From Spiroplasma eriocheiris (GTDB lineage Bacteria; Bacillota_I; Bacilli_A; Mycoplasmatales; Mycoplasmataceae), in contig NZ_CP011856.1 of NCBI RefSeq assembly GCF_001029265.1, forward strand, positions 930,001-994,000: a DNA stretch of 64,000 bases, written 5' to 3'. The notes beneath the pieces are model-generated. The model did no database searches. It was not told where the DNA came from and worked only from the letters and a program-made list of their open reading frames with translations. This document shows positions 41,547-53,018 of the stretch, one piece after another. How positions within the stretch are numbered: the first letter of the stretch is position 1; the number at the start of each line of letters is the position of its first letter. The translations under genes were made by a program, and so were the position numbers.

Positions 41547-42605
41547 TTAACGCTTCAATAAATTAATTAAAGCATGGGAATGTTTGGTTAAATATTCAAA
41601 ACCGTTGGTGGTAACTAAAATATCATCTTCAATCCGCACACCCCCAACATTGGGTAAATAAATCCCTGGATCAACAGTAACTACCATCCCCGCTTGTAAA
41701 GGTGTGTTATCATATGTTGCGATCCGCGGGGCTTCATGAACTTCTAAACCAACGCCATGGCCAGTTTGATGAACAAAATATTCCCCATATCCCTTTTGAT
41801 TAATATAATCATAACATATTCGGTGAATATCTGATGCTTTAACCCCCGGGGCAATTGCTTGGACTCCTAAGCGTTGGGCTGTTTGCACAACTTCATAGAT
41901 TTCTTGTAACTGCGAACTAATCTCACCAACAGCTAATGTTCGCGTCATATCGGAATAATACCCTTGGTAAACACAGCCAAAATCAATAGTTACTAATTCA
42001 CCTTGCATGATTGGCTTGGTAGTTGGTTTTCCGTGGGGTAAGGATCCCCTCACACCGGAGGTTACAATTGCCCGAGGATAAATTTTATCAGCACCGAGCT
42101 TTGCAAAAGTTGTAAAAATAATATTTTCAATGTCATCTTCGCTCATTCCAACATCAAAATTATCAATTACTTGTTGTAACGCCTGGTCTGTGATTCACGC
42201 TGAATGTTGTAATAAATTAATTTCTTCCGGGGTTTTGACCATCCGTAATTGACGCACCGAAGTTGGAATTAAGGACATGCCAAGATTTTCTTGATACATT
42301 AAATAGAAATCATATGTTAAATATTCATTTTCAAACCCAAGTTTTTTAATTTCGGCAGCAGTAATTAATGTTTTTAGATCTTTAAAAATATCTTTAATGG
42401 CAATAATTTCCGCATTCTGAACTTTTGTTTTCGCATCAGTTAAATATCTGCCATCCAATAATAAAAACGCTTTTGTGCGGGTAATTAATAAATAACCCGA
42501 TGAAGATGGAAAATTAGTATATCAATACCGGTTCACTTTTGAAGTTATCAAAATGGCATCTAAATCATTGCTGACTAATAAATCAGTAACAATCTTATTT
42601 TTCAT
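41547..42605 (-). CDS. Xaa-Pro aminopeptidase (M24)
   Basis: M24 metallopeptidase removing N-terminal residues next to proline. 352 aa. N-terminal creatinase-like domain (NKIVTDLLVSNDLDAILITSKVNRYWYTNF), catalytic domain with TIDFGCVYQGYYSDMTRT (metal Asp), HQTGHGVGLEVHEAPRI (His), VVTVDPGIYLPNVGGVRIEDDILVT (Glu, Glu). Start ATG 42603-42605 overlaps the stop of the preceding M17 gene by 11 bases. Works naturally with the two M17 aminopeptidases in peptide breakdown. Confidence 0.93.
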
Positions 42606-43971
42606 AATACTGACCTTCTAATAAGCAATATTCAATGATTGATTTTACCATTGTTCCTTTTCCACGATCATCAATGTAGGCGGTTCCCGCAATATCAATG
42701 TGGAGAAATGGTAGTGACTCTGTAAAATTATCTAAAAATGCCATTGAATTACCGGTCGGATTATATTTATCATAAGAATGATTGACTAAATCAGCATATT
42801 GGGTATTACTCATTGCTTGATAATTTTCTCGGGTGACAGGCATTCGTCAAAAAGTTTCGTGCGCTTGGCGAGTTGCTTGGTAAAAGCGATGAAATAATTC
42901 ATCACTAGTTGCCATCGCTCCGGTGACATATTTTCCCAAACCTTTAATCATTGCCCCCGTTAAAGTAGCAACAGTAATAATTTTAGTTGCTTGCAATTTT
43001 TGAATGGCATAGGTAATTGCATCGGCCATTACCATTCGCCCTTCCGCATCAGTTGAAGTAACCTGCACTGTTTTACCATTCATTGCTTGAACAATGGCAG
43101 TGTTTAAAGTAGTTGCCCCGCCAATACGATTATCTGTTAAAGGGGCCAGAGCAACAACATTAATTTTAGGAGCTAACTGACTAACTCCATACATAGCACT
43201 AATAACACTTGCCGCTCCGGACATATCATAACACATATTAACCATCCCACTTGGTGGCTTCAACGCATAACCCCCACTATCAAAGGTAATTCCTTTACCA
43301 ATAAATGCGGTTTTTTCGGGGGTTGTCGGATCATTATGATATTCAATAATTAAAATTTTTCCTTCATCCGCACTTCCTTGGTTAACAGATAAAAATAATC
43401 CCATTTTTAACTTTTTAATATCTTCTAAATTTAAAACCGAGATTTTTAAGTTTTTAAGATGGTGGTACTTATTAGTAATGATGTCCACAAAAGCAGCCGG
43501 ATAAATAATATTGGGTGCCCCATCTTGTAAATCACAAGCTAAATTAACACTAGTAATTTCAGCTAATAAGCGTTGGTATAAGATATCAATATCGCGATAA
43601 CTTGTTTTAAGTAGATAATGCTCTGTTTTGGGTTGAACATGTGATTGCATTGTTCATTCTGGATGGGTTGCATATAAAATTGCTTCAATAATAGCAGTAA
43701 TAATTTCTATGTTATCCAACGTAAAAGAATCAATGTCAACTAATAAGGTAAAGTTATTACCCTTAATAAATTTTCTTAAACTAGTACTAATTGTTTGATA
43801 ACAATCCGGGTCGCTAAGTTCACCAGCTAAGTAAAAGGTGTGAGTACTATCTAAAAATGAGATAGCCCCTGGTGTTTTATCCACAAAAATATTATTGTAC
43901 TGCGGGTCTTCTTTTGTTAAAAACTTTAATGTTGCCTGATATTTTTGGGATTTGTCATTAATAAAAATCAT
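42595..43971 (-). CDS. M17 leucyl aminopeptidase family protein (copy 2)
   Basis: 458 aa, paralogue of the gene at 38.1-39.5 kb. [89 protein letters not shown] and PFLHIDIAGTAYID are the M17 signatures. In MVNMCYDM the usual Lys is Cys, while DAEGR is intact. It follows the PTS gene by 14 bases. UGA-Trp at two joints (43651-43653 and 42844-42846). Confidence 0.92.
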
Positions 43972-43985
43972 TATTCCATCTCCTT

Positions 43986-45748
43986 CTAACTTTCGGATTT
44001 CATCTTAATCATTTGTTGTTTGACATCCTCAACCTGAATGCCTACAATAATTTGATGACTAATTGGGGAAATTGTTTTTACCCCAACCGCCCCAACGGCT
44101 TTAACATCAGCATCGGAAATTTCTAACGGATTTTTTAAAGTGATCCGTAACCGTGAAAAACAATTTTCTAGTTTAGCAATGTTAGCTCAACCGCCTAATA
44201 ATTGTAAAATTTTTTCGGCCATTAAATAGTTAGGACTATTTGTTGCTTTGTCTCTTTTTTTAGAATTAGTATCTTTCGCCCCTGTATCTAAAATTGCACC
44301 CATTTTAGTTGATTGGGTATCATCTTCACGACCAATTGTTTTAATATTAAATTTTTTAATCACGAAGTAGAAGACAGTAAAGTAAATTGCGGCATCAACT
44401 GCCCCACACGGAAAGACTAATCATCATTTTGTGCCAATTCCTTGTAATGGTCCGTAAACAATAAAACTAATCAAGTCGCCACCAACACCAACCGAGGCAC
44501 CAATCGCTCCTCACACAACATAGCCCACTGCCACCATAAACGCATGGAAAATATATAATCACGGACAAATAAATAAGAATAAGAATTCAATTGTTTCAGT
44601 AATTCCTCCTACGGCAGTAGCAACAATTCCTGAAATAATAACTCCTTTGACAAATGCTTTGCGTTCTGGTTTGGCAGTTACATACATGGCAATCCCAGCA
44701 GCTGGTAAACCAAAAGCAATTGGTAAAATATAAGATCCTGTTAATCATTTTGCAATATCAGGACTTAGGGGAATTCCATTCGCTAATGATTCTTTCATCG
44801 CATAATAGTTACCCGAAACTGTTTTAATTGTGCCATCCAAAAGTTGTAAATCATATGTTCCTCCCACGGCAGTATAATTAAACATTGAGTTTATCATATG
44901 ATGTAGTCCCGTTGGGCATAACAACCGACTAATTAAAATAAAGATACCTGGTCCAAACACCCCTAAATGTTTTAATGCTCTGCCAAAGTAATACAGTCCT
45001 TTACAAATAAATGGTCAAATAATTGTTAAGACTAACCCAAAAGCAGTAAAAACAAATAAACATAATACGGGGGTAAAACGTTTACCACTAAAGAATGCAA
45101 TCCCTGAGGGTAATTTTTGGTATTGAAAACGTTCATGCATTTTTCAAACAATAATCCCAATAATCATTGCGCCCAAAACATTTAAGTCCATTCCATTGGG
45201 ATAACCAAAAACATTTTTAACGATTTTAATATCGCTAGCTTTAATTCCCCCACTGTTTAAAATTCAATCACTAAATTCTGGGGGTAACACTCCTAAGAAT
45301 CAGTTAATAGTAGCTTCAGTTGCAACATATGCTAGAAAAGCACTAAACGCAGCAGTTCCTTTATTATCACTAGCTAATCCAATTGGAATTGCCATACAAA
45401 ATGCTAATGGTAAAATATCAAAGAAAAATGACCCAATTAATTCAATAAAACCAAAAAAGCCTTTTAATCCTTTTCAGCTGCTGCTATTAACAACAACATT
45501 ACACATTTTTAAAAAATCATCACTCCCAAAAGCACTCCCAACTCCTAAGAAAATTCCGGCTACTGATAATACGGCAATTGGTAGCATAAATGTCCCACCT
45601 AATTGCTGCATGAAACCAAAAAATTTATTATCGGTGCGAGGTTTTTTATTACGCATTGGGGCAAACCACCGTTGTAAAAAACTACTAACTTTTTTAAAGT
45701 CACCGACTGATTTAGGTATTTTTTTTCTGGATTTTCTTTTTTTTCCAT
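43986..45748 (-). CDS. PTS EIICB, glucose/N-acetylglucosamine/maltose type; frameshift near start
   Basis: Sugar phosphotransferase transporter. The in-frame body is certain from ATG 45654-45656 to the TAG at 43986 (556 aa), and the same frame continues upstream in good sequence (KSVGDFKKVSSFLQRWFAPM). EIIC: FGFMQQLGGTFMLPIAVLSVAGIFLGVG, LLCPTGLHHMINSMFNYTAVGG and GGITETIEFLFLFICPWLYI. EIIB at the C-terminus has NCFSRLRITL with the phospho-Cys. No EIIA domain. The ribosome site AAAGGAG and ATG at 45746-45748 are out of frame by one base with the body; two A8 runs lie between (see findings). First gene of the peptidase operon; C-B order as in MalX and NagE. Confidence 0.82.
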
Positions 45749-45857
45749 AAAATATTTCGCTCCTTTCTTATAGAAAAGATACCACTAAGGTAATTAAAAG
45801 AAAATATTTTTAATTAGTTAAGGAAAATGTACTTCAAAAAAGGAAAAAGAAAATAAA

Positions 45858-45885
45858 AACAAGACAAGTAATAAACTGCCTTGTT
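45858..45885 (-). terminator. Terminator after 294-aa membrane protein gene
   Basis: A 9-bp stem (45858-45866 with 45877-45885, one G-U) followed on the minus strand by TTTTTATTTTC. Confidence 0.65.
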
Positions 45886-45923
45886 AAACAAAAGTTCTTA
45901 ACTTATTTTTTTACTAAGTTATC

Positions 45924-46808
45924 TTATAACTCTAAAAAATTAATAAAAATTTGGTCAAAAACTCGTTCAATAAAATAAACTTTCTTCTGAATTCTTTTAT
46001 TATTAGGTTGGCGGGTAACTTTTAAAAAATCAACATACTTTTTCCAGATTTCATGATAAATTGCAACAATTGCTTCATTAAATTTAGTAATGCGTGAAGC
46101 ATCACTTTTTAAATTATTTAAAACAAAGATTCCCCTTTTACTAGTGATTGAAATGTTTTCAAAAGAAATATACTCAAAATTCTCAGCAGCTTGATAAGTT
46201 TTAAATAAATCTTGAAAACCGACAAATTGAACTTTAATTAAATTAGTATAATTATTCAGGATTGGTTTGCGAATTTCGGTAATTTTATTAAGAATAGTTG
46301 CGAACGATGGAATTAATAAAATATTTGCTAAAGTCGAAATACATGCTGAAATAATTGAGCTATCTTTAAAAATTTCTACTGCTTGATAATTAATCACAAT
46401 TGTAGAAATAACATTAATTAATATTAAAAGGTTTAAAAACCAAAACGGAACTCAATTAATGACTTCCTTTTTTTCAATTTTAATATTCTTTAACAAAATA
46501 CTTTTTTCATATACTACTATTTTAATAAAATAAATGTTAGTGTAAAAAAAGTTAGCAATGGTAAATTTTATTAAAATATAAAATGATAATGTTAGAACAA
46601 CATACGAAAAAATAATATTAAGCGGATTATTGGTCTTATGGTTGACTAATTGAAAAATAAAGCCAACCATGATAATAACAAAAATTAGACAATCAATAAT
46701 AAACAAGGATAAATTTAGCGGGCTAACTTTTTTATACTGTTTTAAATAACTATGGTATTCTTTCAAACATTTTTTAAATACATTAAGATCTTGATGTTGT
46801 TTTTTCAT
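45924..46808 (-). CDS. Hypothetical membrane protein, 294 aa
   Basis: Not recognised. Four hydrophobic segments: about 31-53, 64-88, 118-138 and 150-172, then a soluble C-terminal half (about 180-294) with repeated helices (YQAAENFEYISFENISIT, IFVLNNLKSDASRITKF). One UGA-Trp. It follows the lipoprotein gene by 51 bases in the same direction, so the two may form a surface unit. No homology known to me. Confidence 0.7.
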
Positions 46809-46859
46809 TAGCAGTTTTTTCCTTCTACCGATTTTTAATCCAATAATTAAAATAATAAT

Positions 46860-47777
46860 TTATTTTAAATCATAAAAATTTTTGATAAAAGTTAATTTTT
46901 TGTTTGAACTTGTTTTATTATATTGAATTTGGTAATTAGCAAATTTAGTTATGGAAGGAGTAAAATCATCGGCGGTTATTTGACTAAAGACAAATCATTC
47001 GTTTTGATTTTCAACTGTTGATAAGGAAGCGATCTTAGTATTATCATCATAACTATTATTAAAATCAGGCTGGTTATCTTTATCTTTATAAATTTTTAAT
47101 TCAATCTTATTAAATAATGCTGAATCATTAAAAGCAATATTGGTATATTTTCAAGGATCTTTAATTGCCAACATAATTATTGCTCGTTCATCACCAATTG
47201 TTAATTCACTATCTGAAATATCTTTAAAGGCTGGGTCAGTTAATCTAATTTTAATGTAATTCCAAATAATTGAGATATTAATTAGGTCATTCCAATTAAT
47301 AATTTGGCTAATATCTAGTTCACTAATGGCTGGCTTTCAAACAATTGGAACAGTCTTAAACATGCCGACTACTTTAATATCAGCTGGTTTGTCAGGATTA
47401 GCAACAACTTCAACAATAATTCCATCCTCCGCTTTGGGTCAATCGTTAGTGGGGCTAGTTGAGGTTAATATTTTTTTTGTTTGTGCATTATAAATATTTA
47501 TTTTTAAACTGGCGGCAATATCATCTGGGTTAAAAATAGAAATTGATTCAATTAACTTTTGCATAATGGCATTATTTAAATAACCAAAATTTTTAACATC
47601 CAAAGTAGGTAAGCCCGCTAAATAAAGTTGTAAATTTTCAGCAAAGTGAACTTTTGGATCGTCTAATTTATTTAAATCAATGGTTCCGATGCGAATAATT
47701 TCATTACAACTAATTACATTTGAAACAGTCGTTCCCGTAATTACTAAAGCACCTAAGTTTGCTAATAATTTTTTCAT
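46860..47777 (-). CDS. Lipoprotein, 305 aa, unknown function
   Basis: Typical mollicute lipoprotein: MKKLLANLGALVITGTTVSN signal peptide and lipobox VISC (Cys about 24), then a secreted domain. No recognised family. The mature part includes KLDDPKVHFAENLQLYLAGL and SELDISQIINWNDLINISI, and several Asp/Asn-rich stretches; a similar composition occurs in other Spiroplasma surface proteins. Start ATG 47775-47777 follows AAAGGAACAT. TATAAT at 47805-47810 (minus). Processed by the Lgt of this window. Confidence 0.78.
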
Positions 47778-47957
47778 TATTAATGTTCCTTTCACAAAGA
47801 TAAAATTATATTTTTTTGACATTAATTAATTATGTTTTTTCATTCTTGCTTAATTAAATTATATCATAAAAAATAATAAAAAAATTATCGCTTCTATTCT
47901 ATTTATAATGGAAAAAAGATATAATTATATATATCAAAATAGAAAGTAGGGAAAACT

Positions 47958-48227
47958 ATGTCATTAAAAAGACTATTAGCTTCTTTTTTAAATATGATTT
48001 TCTGTTGGTTAAATTTAATCTTATGAATTTTCAATATTGACCCAATTGGGACATTAGTAACCGGAATTAGCGTACCATCAACTAGAAAAGGGAAATTAAT
48101 TTTTGGAGCCTGTTCATTATTACAATGAATTATTATGTTTACTATTATTGGGACAGTAGTTGTTATTGTAATGTGAGTATTAGATAAACCATCAATTGCA
48201 ACTATTATAAGTGGTGCTGCCCAATAA
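47958..48227 (+). CDS. Small two-TM membrane protein, 89 aa
   Basis: Not recognised. Two hydrophobic helices (about 9-36 and 50-78) joined by a polar loop SVPSTRKGK. Four UGA-Trp codons in 89 residues support reality. Weak ribosome site AGTAGGGA. Two TATAAT boxes lie at 47904-47909 and 47920-47925. Its stop is directly followed by a terminator; neighbours are transcribed away from or toward it, so it is monocistronic. Confidence 0.72.
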
Positions 48228-48250
48228 AAAAAGGATTTTAAATCCTTTTT
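48228..48250. terminator. Bidirectional terminator
   Basis: AAAAAGGAT (48228-48236) pairs with ATCCTTTTT (48242-48250), small loop, T-run on both strands. It lies between the small membrane protein gene and pepV. Confidence 0.75.
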
Positions 48251-49599
48251 TATTTATTAATTTTTGTTAACAGTGGAATTGATTTTGTATAGATTTCTAA
48301 CATTTTGCGAAGATCATCAATTTTAACATATTCATTATAAGCATGCATTGTTGATTCTTCAATATCAAATTCGGCTCCAAACGCTACACAGTTGGGCATT
48401 GCCTTGGCATATGTCCCCCCACCAATTGCTAACGGTTGGGCATTATGATCACCGGTAACTTCACGATAAACTTGCATAATATTTTGAATCATTGTACTAT
48501 CTTTTGGCATATGCACGGGATTTTCTCATTTGAGATCAGTTAATTGTAAATCAAATTTTGCTAACTCAGTTGTTAATGGTTTAACAACATCTTCTTGGTG
48601 ATAAGTAATCGGAACCCGTAAATTTAAAGTTAACCGTGTTTTGTCCTGGTTAATTTCAACAATCCCATTATTAACTGTTAAGTTCCCTGATTCATCGTGC
48701 ATTGTCGAAAAAATTTTGCTAAAAGAATAGTCCCGGTATAAGTGTTCTTCCACAAATTTTGCAATTTTTGAAGTTGAATTAACATGGGCAATGGCATTTA
48801 ATGCTTCTAAAGCAGCATTAATTCCACGTTCTGGTAAACTTCCATGGGAAGATTTTCCTTTTATAATTAACATGTCTTTTTCAACATAATTTTCAATATT
48901 TTCGGCAGTTAAGATTGCTTCAATCTTGCTCATTTCTGGTCCTTGGTATTTAACCACATCATTAACAGAATTATAAGCTTCCCCACCAATTAGGGTAAAG
49001 TTTTCGCCTCCACCAACAATATCGGCATTTAAAATTCCTTTTTCGGCATATACCACCGGAAATTCTCCGTCGGGAGTATATCCTAAATCAGGAGTCCCTT
49101 CTGTTTCCATATAACTAGTAATTGATGACCAGTCGGTTTCTTCGGTTAACCCAAAAATTAAGCGAATCCGATAATCTGGTTCAAAACCATTGTCTTTTAA
49201 ATATTTTAACGCATATAAGTTAATTATTGTTGGTCCTTTATCATCAAATGAACCACGACCTAATAACTTGCCATCTTTAACTTGAGGATTAAATGGTTCA
49301 AATTCCCATTTGGTTAAATCTCCGGTTGGCACCACATCTAAGTGCCCTAAAATTGCAAAGATTTTTTCGCCAGTTCCATATTCAACATACCCGTAGCGAT
49401 TTTCCGGGTCTTGGTATGCTTTAAATCCTAATTCCTTTGCTAAATTAATTGCAAAATCAAGAACTTTTTTTGTATTTTCTCCAAACGGAGCTTGGGGAGC
49501 TTTTTCACCACGTACTGAGGGAATTTTAATAATTTCTTTAATACTTTCTAAAGCAGCGGGAAAATATTCCTTTTGTAGTTTTTCAAGATCAATTTTCAT
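48250..49599 (-). CDS. Dipeptidase PepV-like (M20)
   Basis: M20 metallopeptidase of the PepV/Sapep type that hydrolyses dipeptides. 449 aa. ILGHLDVVPTGD (His, Asp), GRGSFDDKGPTIINLYALKYL, LIFGLTEETDWSS (Glu), KGKSSHGSLPERGINA and GGGTYAKAMPNCVAFGAEF (final His/metal region) are typical. One UGA-Trp at 48523-48525. Start ATG 49597-49599. It complements the aminopeptidases of the 38-44 kb operon. Confidence 0.92.
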
Positions 49600-49681
49600 T
49601 ATTAGTACCTTCTTTCTAACCTAACACTTGTTATCTTGTTCTTATTTATAATATAACATACTTTAAGGCCTAGAAATTGAT

Positions 49682-50776
49682 TTAATCCATAATATTGACT
49701 AAAATATCATTTAAAACATTGTATCCCTTCGAAGTACATTTTAAAAATTGATTATTAGCTAAAACTAGATTACCCTTGGTAATTTCTCCCCTAATTTTTC
49801 CTTGGTAATATTCATAAGCTTCTCGGGCATCTTTGACATTATCTAAATCAATTCCCGCGGTTAATCGTAACCCCATCATTAAGATTTGAAAATAATAATC
49901 CGGTAAACTAATTTCACTTACCTTTTGTTCTCATCCTTGGTAGCGCCGAGTATTTTCTAATAATAAGTACTGGTTGTTTTCATTTAGAAAGCCACTAGCT
50001 CCTGGCCCTAATGGTAAAAAAGATTTATTAGTTCAATAACAAAGGTTATGTTGGGACTGCTTTTCAGGAGTTAAAGAATAATTTGAAATTTCATATCGAT
50101 GATAGCCAAAGTTAACTAAAGCGGCATTAATAATCTCATCAAAAGCTAAATCATTATCTGGTAACTTAGTTTTTGTTTTACCCCAGTAAGAGTTTTCTTT
50201 TAAAATTAAGGAATATCAACTAAGATGGTCAGGTTGTAACTGGTTAACCATTGTTAAATCATCGTTAATTTGTTGATAACTTTGGTCAAATAAGTTATAC
50301 ATTAAGTCAAAGGAAATATTATTGAACCCTAATTTCCGAGCTAAATAATAACTATCAATTGCTTGCTGGACAGTATGTTTACGGTTTAACTTGGCTAATA
50401 ACTCATCATTAAAAGTTTGAATTCCAATTGATAAGCGATTAACATGATATTTTTGTAAAATTAAAAGTTGTTCTTTGGTAATCCGTTCGGGGTTTAATTC
50501 AATTGTGTATTCCTGTAAATAATCATGGTTAATCCCACTAAGAATTTCTAGCAATCTTGTTAGTTGGGTATTATTTAAACTATTGGGAGTCCCACCCCCT
50601 AAGTAAATTGTCGTCACTGCTGTTAGTTGTGGTTTAATTCGCGCAAATTCACTTGCTAAAGATGTTAAATATTCATCAACCATCAGATCTTGTGATTTTT
50701 TAATTTTAAAAAAATCACAGTAAAAACAAATATGGTCACAAAAGGGAATATGAACATAGAGGTGTTTAATTGCCAT
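49682..50776 (-). CDS. hemW: Radical SAM protein HemW-like
   Basis: Heme chaperone HemW/HemN-like family, 364 aa. CDHICFYCDFF is the CxxxCxxC motif for the 4Fe-4S cluster (about 13-20). YLGGGTPNSL, ELNPERIT and SIGIQTFNDELLAKLNRKHT follow. C-terminal part ends in KGYNVLNDILVNIMD. Family proteins are often misnamed coproporphyrinogen oxidase; the missing fourth Cys pattern supports HemW. No heme genes are seen in the window, so its client is unclear. UGA-Trp several times. Confidence 0.88.
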
Positions 50777-50817
50777 CTTAATAACTCCTTACTTGTTGAT
50801 AATCTTATCATAAATAA

Positions 50818-50846
50818 AAATAGATAGTTAAGTTAACTATCTATTT
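50818..50846 (-). terminator. Terminator (14-bp stem)
   Basis: Near-perfect palindrome with arms 50818-50831 and 50833-50846 (AAATAGATAGTTAA and its complement). It overlaps the stop of the Gln/Asn-rich protein gene. Confidence 0.7.
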
Positions 50847-52574
50847 ATTACTAAAACGGGAGAAGAATGGAATCCCTTTCCCGTGACGTTTACGACGAGC
50901 AATTAATCACGGAATTGAAATTGCTAAGGTTAGAATAATTAAGAAGATAATAAAGATAATTAAACAAATACGATTTGTTTTTTTCTTTAAAGCAGCTAGT
51001 TCTTCTGGTTTGACAATTTCATAGCCATAATAACCAATAATATTTGATTTTCGTTTTTTAGTTAAGACAATATTCGCAATATGAATTCCTAACATGGCAA
51101 TTAAAATAATAATTGTAATTGTAATTGCAGCCGTTAAGTCCTCCACAATTCCTCAACTTCAAAAACCAAACATAAAATGCTCACCAGTATGTTGTTGAAA
51201 GCCATATAAAATTCCTAAGATAATTCCCCCAAAAAAATATGTTGGAAATGCAATTCAGTTTAAGACGATGCTGCGGACCGTCATTTTTTTATAATTATCA
51301 ATTAAGAAATGGGGAATAGTGTGGTTACCACGGTTTAGATTAGCTAAATAATTATTGGCTTCAATTTTTACTCGTGATAAATCAAAGATTCCTGCAAATA
51401 ATGATCCTAATGATACTAATAATAATGTAATTGTTAAAAATGGATGCGGAATATATTGCGCTTTAATTCCTAAAATTTCTTCTAATCCTTGCTTATGACT
51501 AATAAAATATAGGGCAATAAAGATACTTGTTGCAACTGTTCCCGCAAAACCAACTAAAATCATAATTAATGTTCTAATTTTTTCTGATTTAATTTCACGA
51601 GCAATTTCTAATGGCATCAATTTATTAGCATGTTCGCGACTTAAACGATTAGTGTTATCTTTTGCTCGTAATTGAACTTGATAAGCATATCGTTTATTTT
51701 TCTTTGTCCCATCCAAATTGTCATCTTCATCATAATAATCATTAACAACCGGCGTTTTAGCGTTGACTGGCGTTAATGCCATCTTTTCATTTACCATATT
51801 ATAATCTTGATATGGCTGTGGTTTAGCAGAATGCGAATAATTACTATAATTATTATTTGCTAAACTTGGTGCTGAATTATATTGTTGATATGTTGGAACA
51901 CTTGGTTGGTGATAAGGCTGTTCATACATCATTTCATTTAAATTCATTTGACCATGTGGATTAGTAATCCGACGTTGGTAAGGACGACGATACTGATTTA
52001 CATAAGAATGGTCGTCGGTAAAATATCCATCCGGAGTTCCATCTTGTTGGGAATAACTACCTTGTGGTGGTTGTAAATATTGATCATAATAAGTTGGTTG
52101 ATAGTCAGCCAGTGGTTCTTGATAAGCAGTTTGTTGCATCCGGCGAGGTAAAATGCGTTGGGGTGGTTGGGAATTAACAAATTCATCACTAAAATCATGG
52201 TTATAGTATGGTTCCACATAACCAGCTGGTTTTGGGGCTACTAAATCCGGATGGGAATTAAAATTTTGAGCCTGGTTTTCAAAGGATTCCCCATTTAAGT
52301 AATAGTCTTGTTGACCTTGAACATTCATTCGGGCAGGACGAATAATATTATTATTTTGATAAAGCGCTGCGGTATTATTGACTTGGTGTTGACGGTAATC
52401 TTGGTTGGGCACAATATAGCCATTAGGATTTGGACTAACTTGATTAGTAGTATCATTAACATTGTTATTTTGCGCATTAAAACCACTAGCATTATTAGCT
52501 GGTTGTTGGTTGTTATTCTGTAGTTTATTCTTGTTATCAATAACAAAAGATTTAATCGAGTTAAATAATCCCAT
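50841..52574 (-). CDS. Gln/Asn/Pro/Tyr-rich membrane protein, 577 aa
   Basis: Not recognised. Residues about 15-270 are low complexity: Gln, Asn, Pro and Tyr dominate (QQPANNASGFNAQ, QPPQGSYSQQDG, PYHQPSVPTYQQYNSAP). Then a short basic stretch (GTKKNKRYAYQVQLRAK) and a C-terminal half with about six TM helices (starting near 337 IRTLIMILVGFAGTVATSIFIALYFI). Ends with a basic tail (RRKRHGKGIPFFSRF). Start ATG 52572-52574 after GGAAGGTGG. The disordered domain is probably cytoplasmic. Likely co-transcribed with the 86-aa gene upstream. Confidence 0.75.
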
Positions 52575-52633
52575 ACTTTGTCCACCTTCCCTATCAAAGT
52601 GAATAAAATGTTTAAAATTAAGCAATAATTAAG

Positions 52634-52894
52634 TTAGTCTTTACACCCGTATTTTTTGGCTAACATAATTTCTTGTTCAAAATATTCAACATTTTCTTTA
52701 AAACTGACTTCTTGTTTTAATTTAATAATACTTGATTGCACATCATTTTTGTTTTTTGAACGAAATAATGAAAAAGTAATTACAAAATAAACAATTAGTA
52801 ATAGCGCTGCAAATCCTAGTAACACTCCAATTAACCCTGGTGTTGGAATTGTTAAATCTAAGATTTTAATATTTATAGTTAAGTTTATGCCCAT
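52634..52894 (-). CDS. Single-TM protein, 86 aa
   Basis: Not recognised. Short N-terminal segment, one strong TM helix (about 19-44, LIGVLLGFAALLLIVYFVITFSLF), then a basic hinge RSKNKND and a charged, probably coiled-coil cytoplasmic part (SSIIKLKQEVSFKENVEYFEQEIMLAKKYG). No UGA. Leads the Gln/Asn-rich protein gene by 59 bases. The bitopic topology resembles small scaffold proteins, but the function is unknown. Confidence 0.7.
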   Translation of the reverse strand: MGINLTINIKILDLTIPTPGLIGVLLGFAALLLIVYFVITFSLFRSKNKNDVQSSIIKLKQEVSFKENVEYFEQEIMLAKKYGCKD

Positions 52895-52918
52895 ATAAAC
52901 ACCACACTATCTAATGCA

Positions 52919-52948
52919 ATTATACCAAATTTTTTAAAAATATGGTAA
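52919..52948 (-). promoter_or_regulatory. Promoter with overlapping palindrome
   Basis: Minus-strand TTACCA (52943-52948), 18-base spacer, TATAAT (52919-52924). A 25-bp imperfect palindrome TACCA-N15-TGGTA (52923-52947) covers both elements, as an operator would. Confidence 0.5.
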
Positions 52949-53018
52949 TTATTTTTATTTTTCTGTATTTTTCTTGCTTAGAGTGTTATTTTAATTTTAA
53001 ATCATTATTTAAAAATAA

